Shown here piece by piece: positions 42,487 to 52,444 of a stretch of DNA of 64,000 nt. Below the pieces are notes generated by a model that was given only the letters and a program-made list of their open reading frames with translations, ran no database searches and was not told the origin of the DNA. How positions within the stretch are numbered: the stretch's first letter is position 1; the number at the start of each line of letters is the position of its first letter. The position numbers and the translations under genes were made by a program. Source of the DNA: Pedococcus bigeumensis (lineage in GTDB: Bacteria; Actinomycetota; Actinomycetes; Actinomycetales; Dermatophilaceae); contig NZ_RCZM01000003.1 of assembly GCF_006438965.1 (NCBI RefSeq), forward strand, positions 1 to 64,000, given 5' to 3'.

Positions 42487-42519
42487 GAGATGTGGCACGA
42501 GATGTTGCACGACATCTCG
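42487..42519 (+). repeat. tandem 12-bp repeat, putative integrase arm site 2
   Basis: GATGTGGCACGA (42489-42500) then GATGTTGCACGA (42501-42512), one mismatch apart. The block is also framed by GAGATGT (42487-42493) and ACATCTC (42513-42519), a 7-bp inverted repeat. Confidence 0.7.
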
Positions 42520-42702
42520 AAGTCAAGAGAACGTCTGAGCGAGAGAGCCCACACGGCCGGGAAGTTCGTGTCATCCAATGCGATCGGCAGCCTGTCCGAC
42601 CCGAGTGGCCTTCTGAGCGCTCGCGGGCGGGCGGTCTGAGACCACGCCGCATGACATGGATCCGGGACGAGTCGCGCGCCGGGTGGCTCCGGAACAGGCG
42701 GA

Positions 42703-43686
42703 CTAGGCAGACGGGTCCGTCGCCAGCTCGCGTTTGCTCATCAGCGCGACCAAGTCGTAGATCACGGTGGCCGCTGCCAGAGTGGTGATCTCGGCATGGT
42801 CGTATGCGGGTGCGACCTCCACGACGTCGGCGCCAACTACGTTTAGGCCGTCGAGGTTGCGCAGCAGCGACAACAGCTCACGACTTTGCAGACCGCCTGC
42901 CTCGGGTGTGCCGGTGCCTGGCGCGAAGGCAGGGTCCAGAACGTCGATGTCGATGGACAGGTAGACAGGCGTGTCACCGACTCGCTGCCGCACCTGCTCG
43001 ACGGCGCCCTCGATGCCGATCCGGTCGAGGTCGCTGGCACGGATCGCCTTGAAGCCGAAGTCGGCGTCCTCCTTCAGATCGATCCGGTCATAGAGGGGAC
43101 CTCGGACGCCCAAGTGAATGGAGTGATCCTCAGCGAGGAGGCCTTCCTCGAAGGCACGGCGCAGCACCGTGCCGTGGGTGACCGGGGCGTTGAAGTAGGT
43201 GTCCCACGTGTCGAGGTGGGCGTCGAAGTGGATCATCGCCACTGGCCCGTGCTGGCGCACCACTGACCTCAACATCGGCAGGGATATCGTGTGATCCCCA
43301 CCGATCGCGATCACGCGCCGGTCGCCGCTACCCCCTTGCACTGCGTCGGCGTGGGCCTCGGTCTGCGCGATCGCCTCATTGATGCTGAACGGCGTGCACG
43401 CAACGTCCCCAGCATCGACGACCTGGACACGCTCGAACGGAGCCACGCCGAGCTCGACGTGAAACGCGGGTCGCAGGTGGCGCGAGGACTTGCGGACCTC
43501 CATCGGCCCGAAACGCGCACCCGGACGGAATGACGTACCACCGTCGAAAGGGACGCCCAGGATCGCGATGTCGTAGTCGCTCACCGTGTGGATCTCGGGG
43601 ATGCGGGCAAAGCTCGAGGAGCCCGCGTAGCGCGGGACCTCAGTACCGCTGACCGGGCCGATGGGTAGAGGCACCCGCGCGCTCAC
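42703..43686 (-). CDS. ureohydrolase of the agmatinase/guanidino-acid hydrolase family
   Basis: 327 residues from a GTG at 43686. The di-manganese ureohydrolase motifs are all present: IGGDHTISLP, IHFDAHLDTWD, and LSIDIDVLDPAFAPGTGTPE near residue 240. N-terminal ILGVPFDGGTSFRPGARFGP fits agmatinase-type enzymes rather than arginase. The enzyme releases urea from a guanidino compound. In a creatine/sarcosine island a guanidino acid such as guanidinoacetate (giving glycine plus urea) is a likely substrate, but agmatine, guanidinobutyrate or guanidine cannot be excluded. Last gene of the leftward operon. Confidence 0.88.
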   Translation of the reverse strand: MSARVPLPIGPVSGTEVPRYAGSSSFARIPEIHTVSDYDIAILGVPFDGGTSFRPGARFGPMEVRKSSRHLRPAFHVELGVAPFERVQVVDAGDVACTPFSINEAIAQTEAHADAVQGGSGDRRVIAIGGDHTISLPMLRSVVRQHGPVAMIHFDAHLDTWDTYFNAPVTHGTVLRRAFEEGLLAEDHSIHLGVRGPLYDRIDLKEDADFGFKAIRASDLDRIGIEGAVEQVRQRVGDTPVYLSIDIDVLDPAFAPGTGTPEAGGLQSRELLSLLRNLDGLNVVGADVVEVAPAYDHAEITTLAAATVIYDLVALMSKRELATDPSA

Positions 43687-43747
43687 GACTGGGCCTTCAC
43701 GGCGTCGACGATAGTGGTTGCAGTGAACATTCAGTGCTCTTCTCGAG

Positions 43748-44596
43748 TCAGCGGAAGACGACGGTACGGTCGTTGTTGAGCAGGATCCGATGCTGGCCGT
43801 GCCAGGTCACGGCGCGAGCCAGAGCGAGGCTCTCAGCGTCGCGACCCGCCGTGACCAGGGCTTCGGGACCGTAGGTGTGGTCGACCCGGATGACCTCCTG
43901 CTCGATGATCGGTCCCTCGTCGAGGTCCGGGGTGACGTAGTGCGACGTCGCGCCCACCTGCTTGACGCCACGGTTGTACGCCTGGTGATAGGGCTTGGCG
44001 CCCTTGAAGCTGGGCAGGAAGGAGTGGTGGATGTTGATCGCACGCCCCTCGAGCTGCCTGCAGAGGTCGTTGGACAGCACCTGCATGTAGCGCGCCAGCA
44101 CCACCAGGTCGATCTCGTGGCGGTCGATCAGGGCGAGCAGCCGCGCCTCGGCCTCCTCCTTGGTGTCCGGGGTGACCGGCACGTGCATGAAGGGAACGCC
44201 AGCCGACCCCGCCATCGTCCCGAGGTCCGGGTGGTTCGAGACGACGAGTGCGATGTCCACCCCCAGGCTGCCGACCTGCCAGCGGTAGAGCAGGTCGTTG
44301 AGGCAGTGGCCAAACTTCGAGGCCATCACCAGGACGCGCGTGCGTCGTGTGGCGTCGTGGAGCTGCCACTTCATCTCGTATGCCGTGGCCACCGTCGCGA
44401 AAGCGGCCTCCAGCTGCTCACGGGCACCGGCCGGAGCCTCGAAACAGGTGCGCAGGAAGAGCAGCCCGTGCACCGAGTCGTCGAACTGCTGATGCTCAGT
44501 GATGTCACAGCCGCCGTTCACCAGGACCGAGGTCACGGCGTGGACGATGCCGGCTCGGTCGGGACAGCTCAGGGTGAGGACGTACCGGTTGCTCAT
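43748..44596 (-). CDS. purU: formyltetrahydrofolate deformylase
   Basis: 282 residues. N-terminal ACT domain ([33 protein letters not shown]) and a C-terminal formyl-transferase fold with [39 protein letters not shown] and [20 protein letters not shown] (catalytic Asn/His, with the Asp in a later loop, [11 protein letters not shown]). PurU hydrolyses 10-formyl-THF to formate and THF. Here it would vent the one-carbon units released by sarcosine oxidase when glycine-to-serine conversion does not use them all. 13 bp after sdaA. Confidence 0.95.
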   Translation of the reverse strand: MSNRYVLTLSCPDRAGIVHAVTSVLVNGGCDITEHQQFDDSVHGLLFLRTCFEAPAGAREQLEAAFATVATAYEMKWQLHDATRRTRVLVMASKFGHCLNDLLYRWQVGSLGVDIALVVSNHPDLGTMAGSAGVPFMHVPVTPDTKEEAEARLLALIDRHEIDLVVLARYMQVLSNDLCRQLEGRAINIHHSFLPSFKGAKPYHQAYNRGVKQVGATSHYVTPDLDEGPIIEQEVIRVDHTYGPEALVTAGRDAESLALARAVTWHGQHRILLNNDRTVVFR

Positions 44597-44609
44597 GGTG
44601 GTCTTCCGC

Positions 44610-45983
44610 TCAGCACTCGACGACGTTGAGGGCGAGGCCGCCGCGTGCGGTCTCCTTGTACTTGTCCTTCATGTCCGCGCCGGTCTCGCGCATCGTCTTG
44701 ATTGCCTTGTCGAGCGACACGTGGTGGCGCCCGTCGCCACGAATCGCCAGTCGCGCTGCGGTGATTGCCTTGACCGAGGCCACCGCGTTGCGTTCGATAC
44801 AAGGGATCTGGACGAGCCCACCAACAGGGTCACAGGTCAGACCGAGGTTGTGCTCGATGCCGATCTCGGCCGCATTCTCGACCTGCTCTGGCGTGCCGCC
44901 GAGCACCTCGGCGAGGCCGGCCGATGCCATCGAGCATGCTGAGCCGACCTCGCCCTGGCACCCGACCTCGGCGCCGGAGATGGATGCGTTCTCCTTGAAG
45001 AGCACACCGATCGCAGCGGCGGTGAGGAGGAACCGCACCACGCCGTCGTCGCTGAACGAGGGGATGAACCGCTGGTAGTAGTGCAGCACCGCCGGGATGA
45101 TGCCAGCAGCACCATTCGTCGGGGCCGTGACCACCCGGCCGCCAGATGCGTTCTCCTCGTTGACAGCCAGCGCATAGAGGGTGACCCAGTCCATCGGCGC
45201 GAGGTGGTCGCGTTCGGCGTCGCCGTTGGCCAGGCTCCGTCGCAGGTGCGCAGCGCGCCGACGGACCTTGAGTCCCCCGGGTAGCACGCCATCGGTGCGG
45301 CAGCCGCGCTCGACGCACTCCTGCATCACCGCCCAGATGCGCAGCAGCCCAGACCTGATGTCCTCCTCGGTGCGCCAGGTGAGCTCGTTGGCGAGCATGA
45401 CCTGGCTGATCGGCAGCCCCGTCTCGCGACAGTGCGCCAGCAGCTCCGCACCCGTGGTGAACGGGTAGCGGACCGGACTGCTATCCGGCACGATGCGCTG
45501 CTCCCCTGCCTCGCCCTGGTCGAGGACGAAGCCACCACCGACGGAGTAGTACTCGCGGACGCTGACGACTGCGCCGTCCGCACCCGTCGCCGCGAAGCGC
45601 ATCCCGTTGGTGTGGAAGGGAAGCCGTTTGCGGCGATGCAGAACGACGTCCTCGTCGACGTCGAAGCCGATGGTATGCCGCGTGAGGAGTCCCAGCCGAC
45701 CGGACTCCCGGACCGCCTGGACCGACGGCTCCGCCGCCGCGGGATCGACCTCCTCAGGCGTCTCCCCCAACAACCCGAGCACCACCGCCTTGACGCTGCC
45801 GTGACCGTGACCGGTGGCGCCGAGCGACCCGAACAGCTCGACCCGAACCCCCTGGACCGCCTCGAGGAGACCGTCCTTCTCGAGCGAGGCCGCGAACGAC
45901 CTCGCCGCGCGCATCGGCCCCACCGTGTGCGAGCTGGAGGGCCCGATGCCCACGGAGAAGAGGTCGAAGACGCTTAGTGCCAT
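44610..45983 (-). CDS. sdaA: L-serine ammonia-lyase (iron-sulfur type)
   Basis: 457 residues from ATG at 45983. Alpha and beta domains are fused: [20 protein letters not shown] and [16 protein letters not shown] in the beta part, [40 protein letters not shown] and [20 protein letters not shown] in the alpha part, which carry the cysteines of the [4Fe-4S] cluster. It converts serine to pyruvate and ammonia and completes the creatine-to-pyruvate route. Overlaps the soxG 3' end by 10 bases. Confidence 0.95.
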   Translation of the reverse strand: MALSVFDLFSVGIGPSSSHTVGPMRAARSFAASLEKDGLLEAVQGVRVELFGSLGATGHGHGSVKAVVLGLLGETPEEVDPAAAEPSVQAVRESGRLGLLTRHTIGFDVDEDVVLHRRKRLPFHTNGMRFAATGADGAVVSVREYYSVGGGFVLDQGEAGEQRIVPDSSPVRYPFTTGAELLAHCRETGLPISQVMLANELTWRTEEDIRSGLLRIWAVMQECVERGCRTDGVLPGGLKVRRRAAHLRRSLANGDAERDHLAPMDWVTLYALAVNEENASGGRVVTAPTNGAAGIIPAVLHYYQRFIPSFSDDGVVRFLLTAAAIGVLFKENASISGAEVGCQGEVGSACSMASAGLAEVLGGTPEQVENAAEIGIEHNLGLTCDPVGGLVQIPCIERNAVASVKAITAARLAIRGDGRHHVSLDKAIKTMRETGADMKDKYKETARGGLALNVVEC

Positions 45984-46579
45984 GACGGATCCTGGTGGTA
46001 CTCCGTGCAGGCGTCGACGATCCAGTCGGCGAGGTAGCGGGCGAAGGATGACCGGACCAGGATCCAGAACTCTGTCGCGGTGTCGTCGCGCACGACGAGC
46101 ACGACCCCGGCGAGGGCGAGCATCGTCTGGATGCACGTCCCCTGGATGGCGACCCGTGGGTGCAGGTCGGTGGAGCAGCCGTGGGCGAGCAGGTCGCGTG
46201 CCTTGGGTCCGCTCAGCGAGATCGTCGTGCGCTGTGCGGAGACGTCGACGACGGCGCCGTGACCCGCCACTGCGGCGTCGAGGGAGTCGAGCAGGTCGGT
46301 GCGCTCGGCGGGTGCGACGACCAGCCACTCGTCGGGCCCCAGCCACAGGACCGACACGTCACCGGCGGTCACCGCGGTACAGGCGTCCTGCGGCACTGCA
46401 ACACCCAAGACCTCCGCGACGGCCGCCGCCGCCGGACCCGTGGGGTCCAGACGCAGGTCGAGCTGCACGAGCAGGGGCAGCTCACGGACGAGGACCCCGG
46501 CGGGCAGTGCCTCCAGCTGGGTCGTTGCCGAAGCCAACGGGCTACGGCGCTCGGACCGGGAAATCGTCTCAACCGTCAC
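45974..46579 (-). CDS. soxG: sarcosine oxidase gamma subunit
   Basis: 201 residues starting GTG, overlapping soxA by 11 bases. [51 protein letters not shown], and [20 protein letters not shown] are the SoxG pattern, related to the GcvT fold. The subunit is a structural part of the heterotetrameric sarcosine oxidase. Gene order B-D-A-G is the usual one. Confidence 0.92.
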   Translation of the reverse strand: MTVETISRSERRSPLASATTQLEALPAGVLVRELPLLVQLDLRLDPTGPAAAAVAEVLGVAVPQDACTAVTAGDVSVLWLGPDEWLVVAPAERTDLLDSLDAAVAGHGAVVDVSAQRTTISLSGPKARDLLAHGCSTDLHPRVAIQGTCIQTMLALAGVVLVVRDDTATEFWILVRSSFARYLADWIVDACTEYHQDPSWH

Positions 46580-49430
46580 GACGGCTGCCCTCCTTGTCGA
46601 ACAGGACGCTGTCGGTGACCGTCACCGGCACCAGCTCGTCCTCGATGGGTACGTACAGGGTTTGGCCGATCCGCTCGCGCCCCGACCGGACGACGGCCAG
46701 GGCGAAGGTCCGGCCGAGAGCCGCGCTGCGGTAGCTCGACGTGACGTGGCCGAGCATCGGCACCGGTGGCGGTGGCAGCTCGGAGCACTCGACGACCTGT
46801 CCACCCTCGGGCAGCAGCACTGTCGGGTCGACGGGCACCAGGCCGACGAGCTGCTTGCGGTCCGCCCGGTGGTTCTCGGGTCGGTTGAAGGACCGCTTGC
46901 CGATGAAGTCGAGCTTCTTCTTGGAGATGATCCAGTCCATGCCGAGGTCCTGCGGGGTGACCGTCGCATCGGTCTCCTGGCCGATGATCGGGTAGCCCTT
47001 CTCTGCTCGCAGGACGTGCATGGTCTCGGTGCCATAGGCGGTGATGCCGTAGGGCTCACCTGCCGCCCACAGCGCCTCCCAGACGGCCTGGCCGTCCCAG
47101 GCGCTGACGTTGACCTCATAGGCCAGCTCGCCGGAGAAGCTGATTCGGGCGACCCGAGCCGGGATGCCGGCGACGGTGGCATCCCGCCAGGACATGAACG
47201 GGAACGCCTCCTTGGACACGTCCAGGTCGGGCGCCACCGCCGCGAGGACGTCCCGTGAGCGCGGTCCGACGAGCGGGATGGTGGCCCACTGTTCGGTCAC
47301 CGAGGTCAGGTGCACCCTGAGCTCGGGCCACTCGGTTTGGACCCACTCCTCCATCCAGTCGAGGATCTTGGCCGCGTTCCCGGTGGTGGTGGTGAGCAGG
47401 AAGTGCTCGTCGGACACCCGGATGACGGTGCCGTCGTCGATGACCATGCCGTCGACGCCGCACATCACGCCGTAGCGTGCTGAGCCGATCTTCAGGCTGC
47501 TCATCAGGTTGGTGTAGAGCCGGTCGAGCAGCTCACCGGCGTCGGCGCCGCGGACGTCGATCTTGCCCAGCGTCGACCCGTCCATCATCCCGACGGAGTC
47601 TCGGACGGCTGCGCACTCGCGCAGCACCGCCTGTTCGATGTCCTCGGCGTCCTGCGGGTAGTACCAGGGTCGCTTCCACTGGCCGACGTCCTCGAACTCG
47701 GCGCCGTGCAGGACGTGCCAGTCGTGGATCGCGGTGACTCTGACGGGATCGTGGAGCGTGCCGCGGTCGCGACCCGCCAGGGCCGCGAACCCAACAGGCG
47801 TGTAGGGCGGCCGGAAGGTCGTCGTCCCCAACTCGGCGACGTCGGCGCCCAGCGCCTCGGCGATGATCCCGGACGCGATGACGCCGGAGGTCTTGCCCTG
47901 GTCGTGCGCGGTGCCGATCGTCGTGTAGCGCTTCACGTGCTCCACCGACCGCAGCCCGGCACCGGTGGCGCGCAAGATGTCGGAAACCGTGGCGTCGCGT
48001 TGGAGGTCGACGAACCGGGTGCAGGGAGCACCCGGATCGGCTTCGGGTACCGACCACAGGACCATGGTCGGGCAGCCGACTGGCGCGGCGGGTGTCCCCG
48101 GAAGGGACTCGGGCGAGGTGGCGGGCAGACCCAGGTCGGCGAGGGCCTGGACTGACACGGCCGCACCGCCGCTCAGGGCGCCACGCAGGGTGAACTCACC
48201 CGTTGCCGCCCCAGCCACGCTTGCAGCCGGGATGGCCGCACCGGGCACGAAGGCGCCGAGGCCGGCGTCGTAGCGCAGCTTGCCGCGCGCCTGGCTGAAC
48301 AGGTGCACTGCGGGGTTCCATCCACCGCACACCAGGAGCAGGTCGCAGGCTATGCCGTCGCGGGTGCCCAGCGCGCCACCGACATATGGGGCCACGTGGG
48401 CCCGGCTGACGTGGCTGGTGCCACTGGTGCCGGTCACGACGTGACCCTTGCGGACCTCGATGCCGCGGTCGGCGCAGGCGGCCGTCCAGTGGGCTGGGAC
48501 CTCCTGGCGTGCATCGATGACCGCCCGCACGGTGGCGCCTGCGTCCGCGAGGTCGATGGCCGCGGCATACGCGCTGTCGTCGGTGGTGAAGACCACGACC
48601 TCGCGCCCGGCGACGACTCCGAAGCGGTGCAGGTAGGTCCGAGCGGACCCGGCAAGCATGATGCCCGGCTTGTCGTTGCCAGGGAACACGAGCGGTCGTT
48701 CGTGTGCGCCGGTCGCGACGATGACGTGACGTGAGCGGATGCGCCAGATGCGTTGGCGCGACAGGTGTGCCGGTGCATCCAGTCCCAGGTGGTCGGTGCG
48801 CTTCTCGAGGGCGAGCACGAAGCCGTCGTCGTAGTAGCCGAAGGCCGTCGTGCGCTGCAGGACGGTGACATCGGGAAGGCTGCCCAGCTCGGCCACGGCC
48901 TCGGCGACCCACTGCAGGGCTGGGGCACCATCGATCTCGTCACTGATGCCCAGCAGGGAGCCGCCCGCTTCGGGCTGTTCGTCGACGAGGACGACCCGGG
49001 CACCGGAGCGGGCCGCGGTCAGGGCCGCCGCGAGCCCTGCCGGTCCGGCACCGACGATCAAGAGGTCGCAGTGCGTGTGGACCGCGTCGTAGCGGGACGG
49101 GTCGGGACGGTCGGCGAGCTTGCCCTGGCCAGGCAGCCCGCGGGCCACCAGCCCGTCGGAGAGCTCCACCGTGGTGGCGGTCAGCATCGGCTCTGGGAAG
49201 GGCGTCTCCACCTGGACCAGGGCGTTGGGGTCCTCGGCGCCGGCTGACATGATGCCGCGTGGCCGACCGAGCTTGATGCTGGTCGTGACCTGGTGGACTC
49301 CGTTGGCGAGGAGGGCCGAGGCGAGGGTGTCGCCGCGCAGACCCTCGTAGACCTCACCGTTGAAGGTGAAGGACATGGTGGCGTTGTGGTCGACCCGGCC
49401 TCCCTTGGGGAGACGGAACGTGGCGCTCAT
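46569..49430 (-). CDS. soxA: sarcosine oxidase alpha subunit
   Basis: 953 residues from ATG at 49430 (ATGA with soxD). N-terminal Fer2_4-like domain (MSFTFNGEVYEGLRGDTLAS, RPRGIMSAGAEDPNALVQV), a dinucleotide-binding domain (CDLLIVGAGPAGLAAALTAA), and after residue ~560 a GcvT-like aminomethyltransferase domain (MDGSTLGKIDVRGADAGELL, AEKGYPIIGQETDATVTPQD, KKLDFIGKRSF). The complex demethylates sarcosine to glycine and, with THF, produces 5,10-methylene-THF plus H2O2. Length matches the family (~960-1000). Confidence 0.95.
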   Translation of the reverse strand: MSATFRLPKGGRVDHNATMSFTFNGEVYEGLRGDTLASALLANGVHQVTTSIKLGRPRGIMSAGAEDPNALVQVETPFPEPMLTATTVELSDGLVARGLPGQGKLADRPDPSRYDAVHTHCDLLIVGAGPAGLAAALTAARSGARVVLVDEQPEAGGSLLGISDEIDGAPALQWVAEAVAELGSLPDVTVLQRTTAFGYYDDGFVLALEKRTDHLGLDAPAHLSRQRIWRIRSRHVIVATGAHERPLVFPGNDKPGIMLAGSARTYLHRFGVVAGREVVVFTTDDSAYAAAIDLADAGATVRAVIDARQEVPAHWTAACADRGIEVRKGHVVTGTSGTSHVSRAHVAPYVGGALGTRDGIACDLLLVCGGWNPAVHLFSQARGKLRYDAGLGAFVPGAAIPAASVAGAATGEFTLRGALSGGAAVSVQALADLGLPATSPESLPGTPAAPVGCPTMVLWSVPEADPGAPCTRFVDLQRDATVSDILRATGAGLRSVEHVKRYTTIGTAHDQGKTSGVIASGIIAEALGADVAELGTTTFRPPYTPVGFAALAGRDRGTLHDPVRVTAIHDWHVLHGAEFEDVGQWKRPWYYPQDAEDIEQAVLRECAAVRDSVGMMDGSTLGKIDVRGADAGELLDRLYTNLMSSLKIGSARYGVMCGVDGMVIDDGTVIRVSDEHFLLTTTTGNAAKILDWMEEWVQTEWPELRVHLTSVTEQWATIPLVGPRSRDVLAAVAPDLDVSKEAFPFMSWRDATVAGIPARVARISFSGELAYEVNVSAWDGQAVWEALWAAGEPYGITAYGTETMHVLRAEKGYPIIGQETDATVTPQDLGMDWIISKKKLDFIGKRSFNRPENHRADRKQLVGLVPVDPTVLLPEGGQVVECSELPPPPVPMLGHVTSSYRSAALGRTFALAVVRSGRERIGQTLYVPIEDELVPVTVTDSVLFDKEGSRRDG

Positions 49431-49705
49431 GAGATCACCGGCTTGGGCTGGTCGAGACGGTAGACGGCGAGCATCTGGTGCGTGGCGGTGTCGCGGACGG
49501 CGTTGAACCACCTGCGGCAACCGGACGAGTGCAGCCAGCGCTCGGCGAAGGGACCCTTGGGGTTGTCCCGGAAGAAGAGGAAGGCCGCCCACTCGACGTC
49601 GGACAGCGCCGCCGTGTCGGCGGGGTAGGCGACGTGCGCCTGGCCGCCGTAGTGGTATTCGGCTTCTTCGCGTGGCCCGCAGTAGGGGCATTCGATGAGC
49701 TGCAT
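49427..49705 (-). CDS. soxD: sarcosine oxidase delta subunit
   Basis: 92 residues from ATG at 49705, with GGAG about 6 bases upstream. IECPYCGPREEAEYHYGGQAH and the HSSGCRRWFNAVRD motif give the Cys3His zinc site of SoxD. VEWAAFLFFRDNPKGPFAER is a conserved core. Lies 17 bp after soxB and overlaps soxA. Confidence 0.95.
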   Translation of the reverse strand: MQLIECPYCGPREEAEYHYGGQAHVAYPADTAALSDVEWAAFLFFRDNPKGPFAERWLHSSGCRRWFNAVRDTATHQMLAVYRLDQPKPVIS

Positions 49706-49722
49706 GCATACTCCTCGGTGGG

Positions 49723-50961
49723 TCAGTGAGCCACGGCAGCGGCGCCGTGCTCGTCGACGAGGGCGCCGGAGACAAAGCGCTCGAGCGTGAAGGGGGCGTT
49801 GTAGGGGTGCGGGCTGTCGTTCGCGACGGTGTGTGCGAAACACCAGCCGACGCCCGGCGTGGCCTTGAAACCGCCAGTGCCCCAACCACAGTTGAGGTAG
49901 AGGCCCTCGATGGGTGTCAGGCCCACGATCGGCGAGGCGTCTGGGGTCGTGTCGACGATGCCGCCCCAGCTGCGCAGCAGGTGGGCCCTGGCGAAGATGG
50001 GGAAGAGCTCGAGAGCGGCGGCCATCTGGCGTTCGATGATGTGGAAGGCACCGCGCTGGCCGTAGCCGTTGTAGCTGTCGATGCCGGCGCCCATCACCAG
50101 CTCGCCCTTGTGGGCCTGGGAGACGTAGACGTGCACGGCGTTGGACATCACGACGGTGGGGTGCACCGGTTCCAGCAGCTCGGACACAAGTGCCTGCAAC
50201 GGGTGCGACTGGATCGGGAGCCGCAGACCGACCATCTCGGCGAGGACGGACGAGTGGCCAGCCGCAGCGAGCGCGACCTTGCCGGCCTTGATCGTGCCGC
50301 GGTTGGTGCGTACGGCGGCGATCCGGCCGTCCACAACGTCCAGGCCCTGCACCTCGCAGTTCTGGATGATGTCGACGCCCATGTCGTTGGCCCGACGCGC
50401 ATACCCCCACGCGACGTAGTCGTGCTTCGCGATGCCGGCGCGCGGCTGGTAGGTCGCACCGTGCACCGGGTAGCGCACGTCGGGGTCGATGTTGACGATC
50501 GGGCACACCTCTTTGACCTGCTGGGGATCGAGCCACTCGGCGTCGATGCCGTTGAGCTTGTTGGCATTCACCCGGCGCATGGAGTCGCGCACGTCCTGCA
50601 GGCTGTGCGCAAGGTTGACCACACCGCGCTGGCTGAACAGGATCGGGTACTCGAGGTCCTCCTCCATGGTTTCCCACAGCTTCAGCGAGTGCTCGTAGAT
50701 GCCGGAACTCTCGTCCCACAGGTAGTTGGACCGAATGATCGTGGTGTTGCGGGCCATGTTGCCGCCCCCGAGCCAGCCCTTCTCCAGGACTGCGATGTTG
50801 GTGATGCCGTGGTTCTTGGCCAGGTAGTAGGCAGTCGCCAGGCCGTGCCCGCCGCCGCCGACGATGACGACGTCGTAGGACGGTTTCGGGTCGGGGTTGC
50901 GCCACAGGAAGTCGGGGTGGTCGGGCAGGTCGGCGCCCGGGGCGCGGGTCGTGGTCGTCAT
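49723..50961 (-). CDS. soxB: sarcosine oxidase beta subunit
   Basis: 412 residues. N-terminal FAD-binding Rossmann fold ([40 protein letters not shown]), a DAO-type oxidase core, and C-terminal [20 protein letters not shown]. The covalent FMN histidine of SoxB should lie in the middle (around [18 protein letters not shown]), but I do not fix the residue. Carries the sarcosine-oxidising site. Start overlaps glyA (ATGA). Confidence 0.95.
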   Translation of the reverse strand: MTTTTRAPGADLPDHPDFLWRNPDPKPSYDVVIVGGGGHGLATAYYLAKNHGITNIAVLEKGWLGGGNMARNTTIIRSNYLWDESSGIYEHSLKLWETMEEDLEYPILFSQRGVVNLAHSLQDVRDSMRRVNANKLNGIDAEWLDPQQVKEVCPIVNIDPDVRYPVHGATYQPRAGIAKHDYVAWGYARRANDMGVDIIQNCEVQGLDVVDGRIAAVRTNRGTIKAGKVALAAAGHSSVLAEMVGLRLPIQSHPLQALVSELLEPVHPTVVMSNAVHVYVSQAHKGELVMGAGIDSYNGYGQRGAFHIIERQMAAALELFPIFARAHLLRSWGGIVDTTPDASPIVGLTPIEGLYLNCGWGTGGFKATPGVGWCFAHTVANDSPHPYNAPFTLERFVSGALVDEHGAAAVAH

Positions 50962-52265
50962 GACTGGTGCCCCTCGTGGGTCGGGTAGAGCGGGAAGCGG
51001 TCGGTGAGGGCGCGGACGCGGGCGCGGAGGCCCTCGGCCACCGCGTCGTCGAAGCCGGGCAGGAGGGCCGAGGCGATGATGTCCGCGACCTCGCGGAACT
51101 CCTCGTCGCCGAATCCGCGGGTGGCCAGGGCCGGGGTGCCGATGCGGATGCCGGAGCTCACCATGGGTGGGCGGGGGTCGAACGGCACCGCGTTGCGGTT
51201 GACGGTGATGCCGACCTGGTCGAGCCGGTCCTCACCCTGCTGGCCGTCGAGGTCGGAGTCACGCAGGTCGACCAGGACGAGGTGGACGTCGGTGCCACCG
51301 GTGAGGACGGTGATCCCGGCCGCGGCCACGTCCGCGGAGAGCAGCCGGTCGGCGAGGATGCGGGCGCCTGCGAGGGTGCGGCGCTGTCGTTCGGCGAAGT
51401 CCTCCCCTGCGGCCACCTTGAACGCGACCGCCTTGGCGGCGATGACGTGCTCGAGCGGGCCGCCCTGCTGGCCCGGGAAGACGGCGCTGTTGATCTTCTT
51501 GGCCAGCTCGGCCGTCGAGAGGATCACCCCGCCCCTGGGTCCGCCCAGGGTCTTGTGGGTCGTCGTGGTGACCACGTGGGCGTGCGGGACCGGGTTGGGG
51601 TGCAACCCGGCCGCCACCAGCCCGGCGAAGTGGGCCATGTCGACCATGAGGTAGGCGCCCACCTCGTCAGCGATCGCCCTGAAGGCCGCGAAGTCGAGCT
51701 GACGCGGGTAGGCGGACCAGCCCGCGATGATGAGCTTGGGACGGTGCTCGTGGGCGAGCCTGCGGACCTGCTCCATGTCCACGCGGTGGTCCGACTGCGC
51801 CACCTGGTAGGCCGCGACGCGGTAGAGCTTGCCCGAGAAGTTGATCCGCATGCCGTGGGTGAGGTGACCGCCGTGCGCGAGGTCCAGACCAAGGATCGTG
51901 TCACCGGGCTCGATCAGCGCCACCATCGCCGCGGCGTTGGCCTGCGCGCCGGAGTGCGGTTGGACGTTGGCTGCCTCAGCGCCGAACAGGGCCTTGACCC
52001 GGTCAATGGCGAGCTGCTCGACCACGTCGACGTGCTCGCAACCGCCGTAGTAGCGGCGACCGGGATAGCCCTCGGCGTACTTGTTGGTCAGGACCGAGCC
52101 CTGGGCTTCCATGACCGCGAGGGGGGCGAAGTTCTCGCTGGCGATCATCTCGAGTGTTCCGCGCTGGCGGGCCAGCTCGGCGTCGAGCGCCACGGCGATC
52201 TCGGGGTCGAGGATGGCCAAGGGCGTATCGAGTACCGAGTCAGTACGCGGCAGCAGGTCAGTCAT
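50958..52265 (-). CDS. glyA: serine hydroxymethyltransferase
   Basis: 435 residues from ATG at 52265. Motifs: [48 protein letters not shown] and the PLP-lysine [19 protein letters not shown]. The start gives the normal family length. In this operon it joins glycine with methylene-THF to make serine, so both products of sarcosine oxidase are used. First gene of the leftward operon glyA-soxBDAG-sdaA-purU-ureohydrolase. It is probably a second, pathway-specific copy. Confidence 0.95.
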   Translation of the reverse strand: MTDLLPRTDSVLDTPLAILDPEIAVALDAELARQRGTLEMIASENFAPLAVMEAQGSVLTNKYAEGYPGRRYYGGCEHVDVVEQLAIDRVKALFGAEAANVQPHSGAQANAAAMVALIEPGDTILGLDLAHGGHLTHGMRINFSGKLYRVAAYQVAQSDHRVDMEQVRRLAHEHRPKLIIAGWSAYPRQLDFAAFRAIADEVGAYLMVDMAHFAGLVAAGLHPNPVPHAHVVTTTTHKTLGGPRGGVILSTAELAKKINSAVFPGQQGGPLEHVIAAKAVAFKVAAGEDFAERQRRTLAGARILADRLLSADVAAAGITVLTGGTDVHLVLVDLRDSDLDGQQGEDRLDQVGITVNRNAVPFDPRPPMVSSGIRIGTPALATRGFGDEEFREVADIIASALLPGFDDAVAEGLRARVRALTDRFPLYPTHEGHQS

Positions 52266-52303
52266 GGTCACGGTCCTTAAGCTCAGTCGTGTGATGTGTA
52301 GAG

Positions 52304-52420
52304 AATGCAACAGTGTTGCGTTCAAGTCAACACCTGCATGCCGACGAATCTCGGTATGGTGGTCTTGACAGCATGTCGTAGGCGCGCCTACCGTCCCATT
52401 AAACGCATACCTGTTGCAGA
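52304..52420. promoter_or_regulatory. divergent promoter region of the glyA-sox operon and creatinase
   Basis: The 179-bp gap has AATGCAACAGTGTTGCGTT (52304-52322), arms GCAAC and GTTGC around AGT; a perfect 14-bp palindrome GTAGGCGCGCCTAC (52378-52391); and CTGTTGCAG (52411-52419), another GTTGC half-site. TTGACA (52365-52370) is a possible rightward -35. The GTTGC repeats on both flanks suit one regulator for both operons, IclR (53834) or PucR (57266). Confidence 0.6.
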
Positions 52421-52444
52421 TAACTCAACGAAAGGCATTTGCAC

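Noticed and set aside
52378-52391. GTAGGCGCGCCTAC palindrome as a terminator
   Set aside because: It has no loop or T-tract and lies in a divergent promoter, so an operator or chance GC palindrome is more likely.
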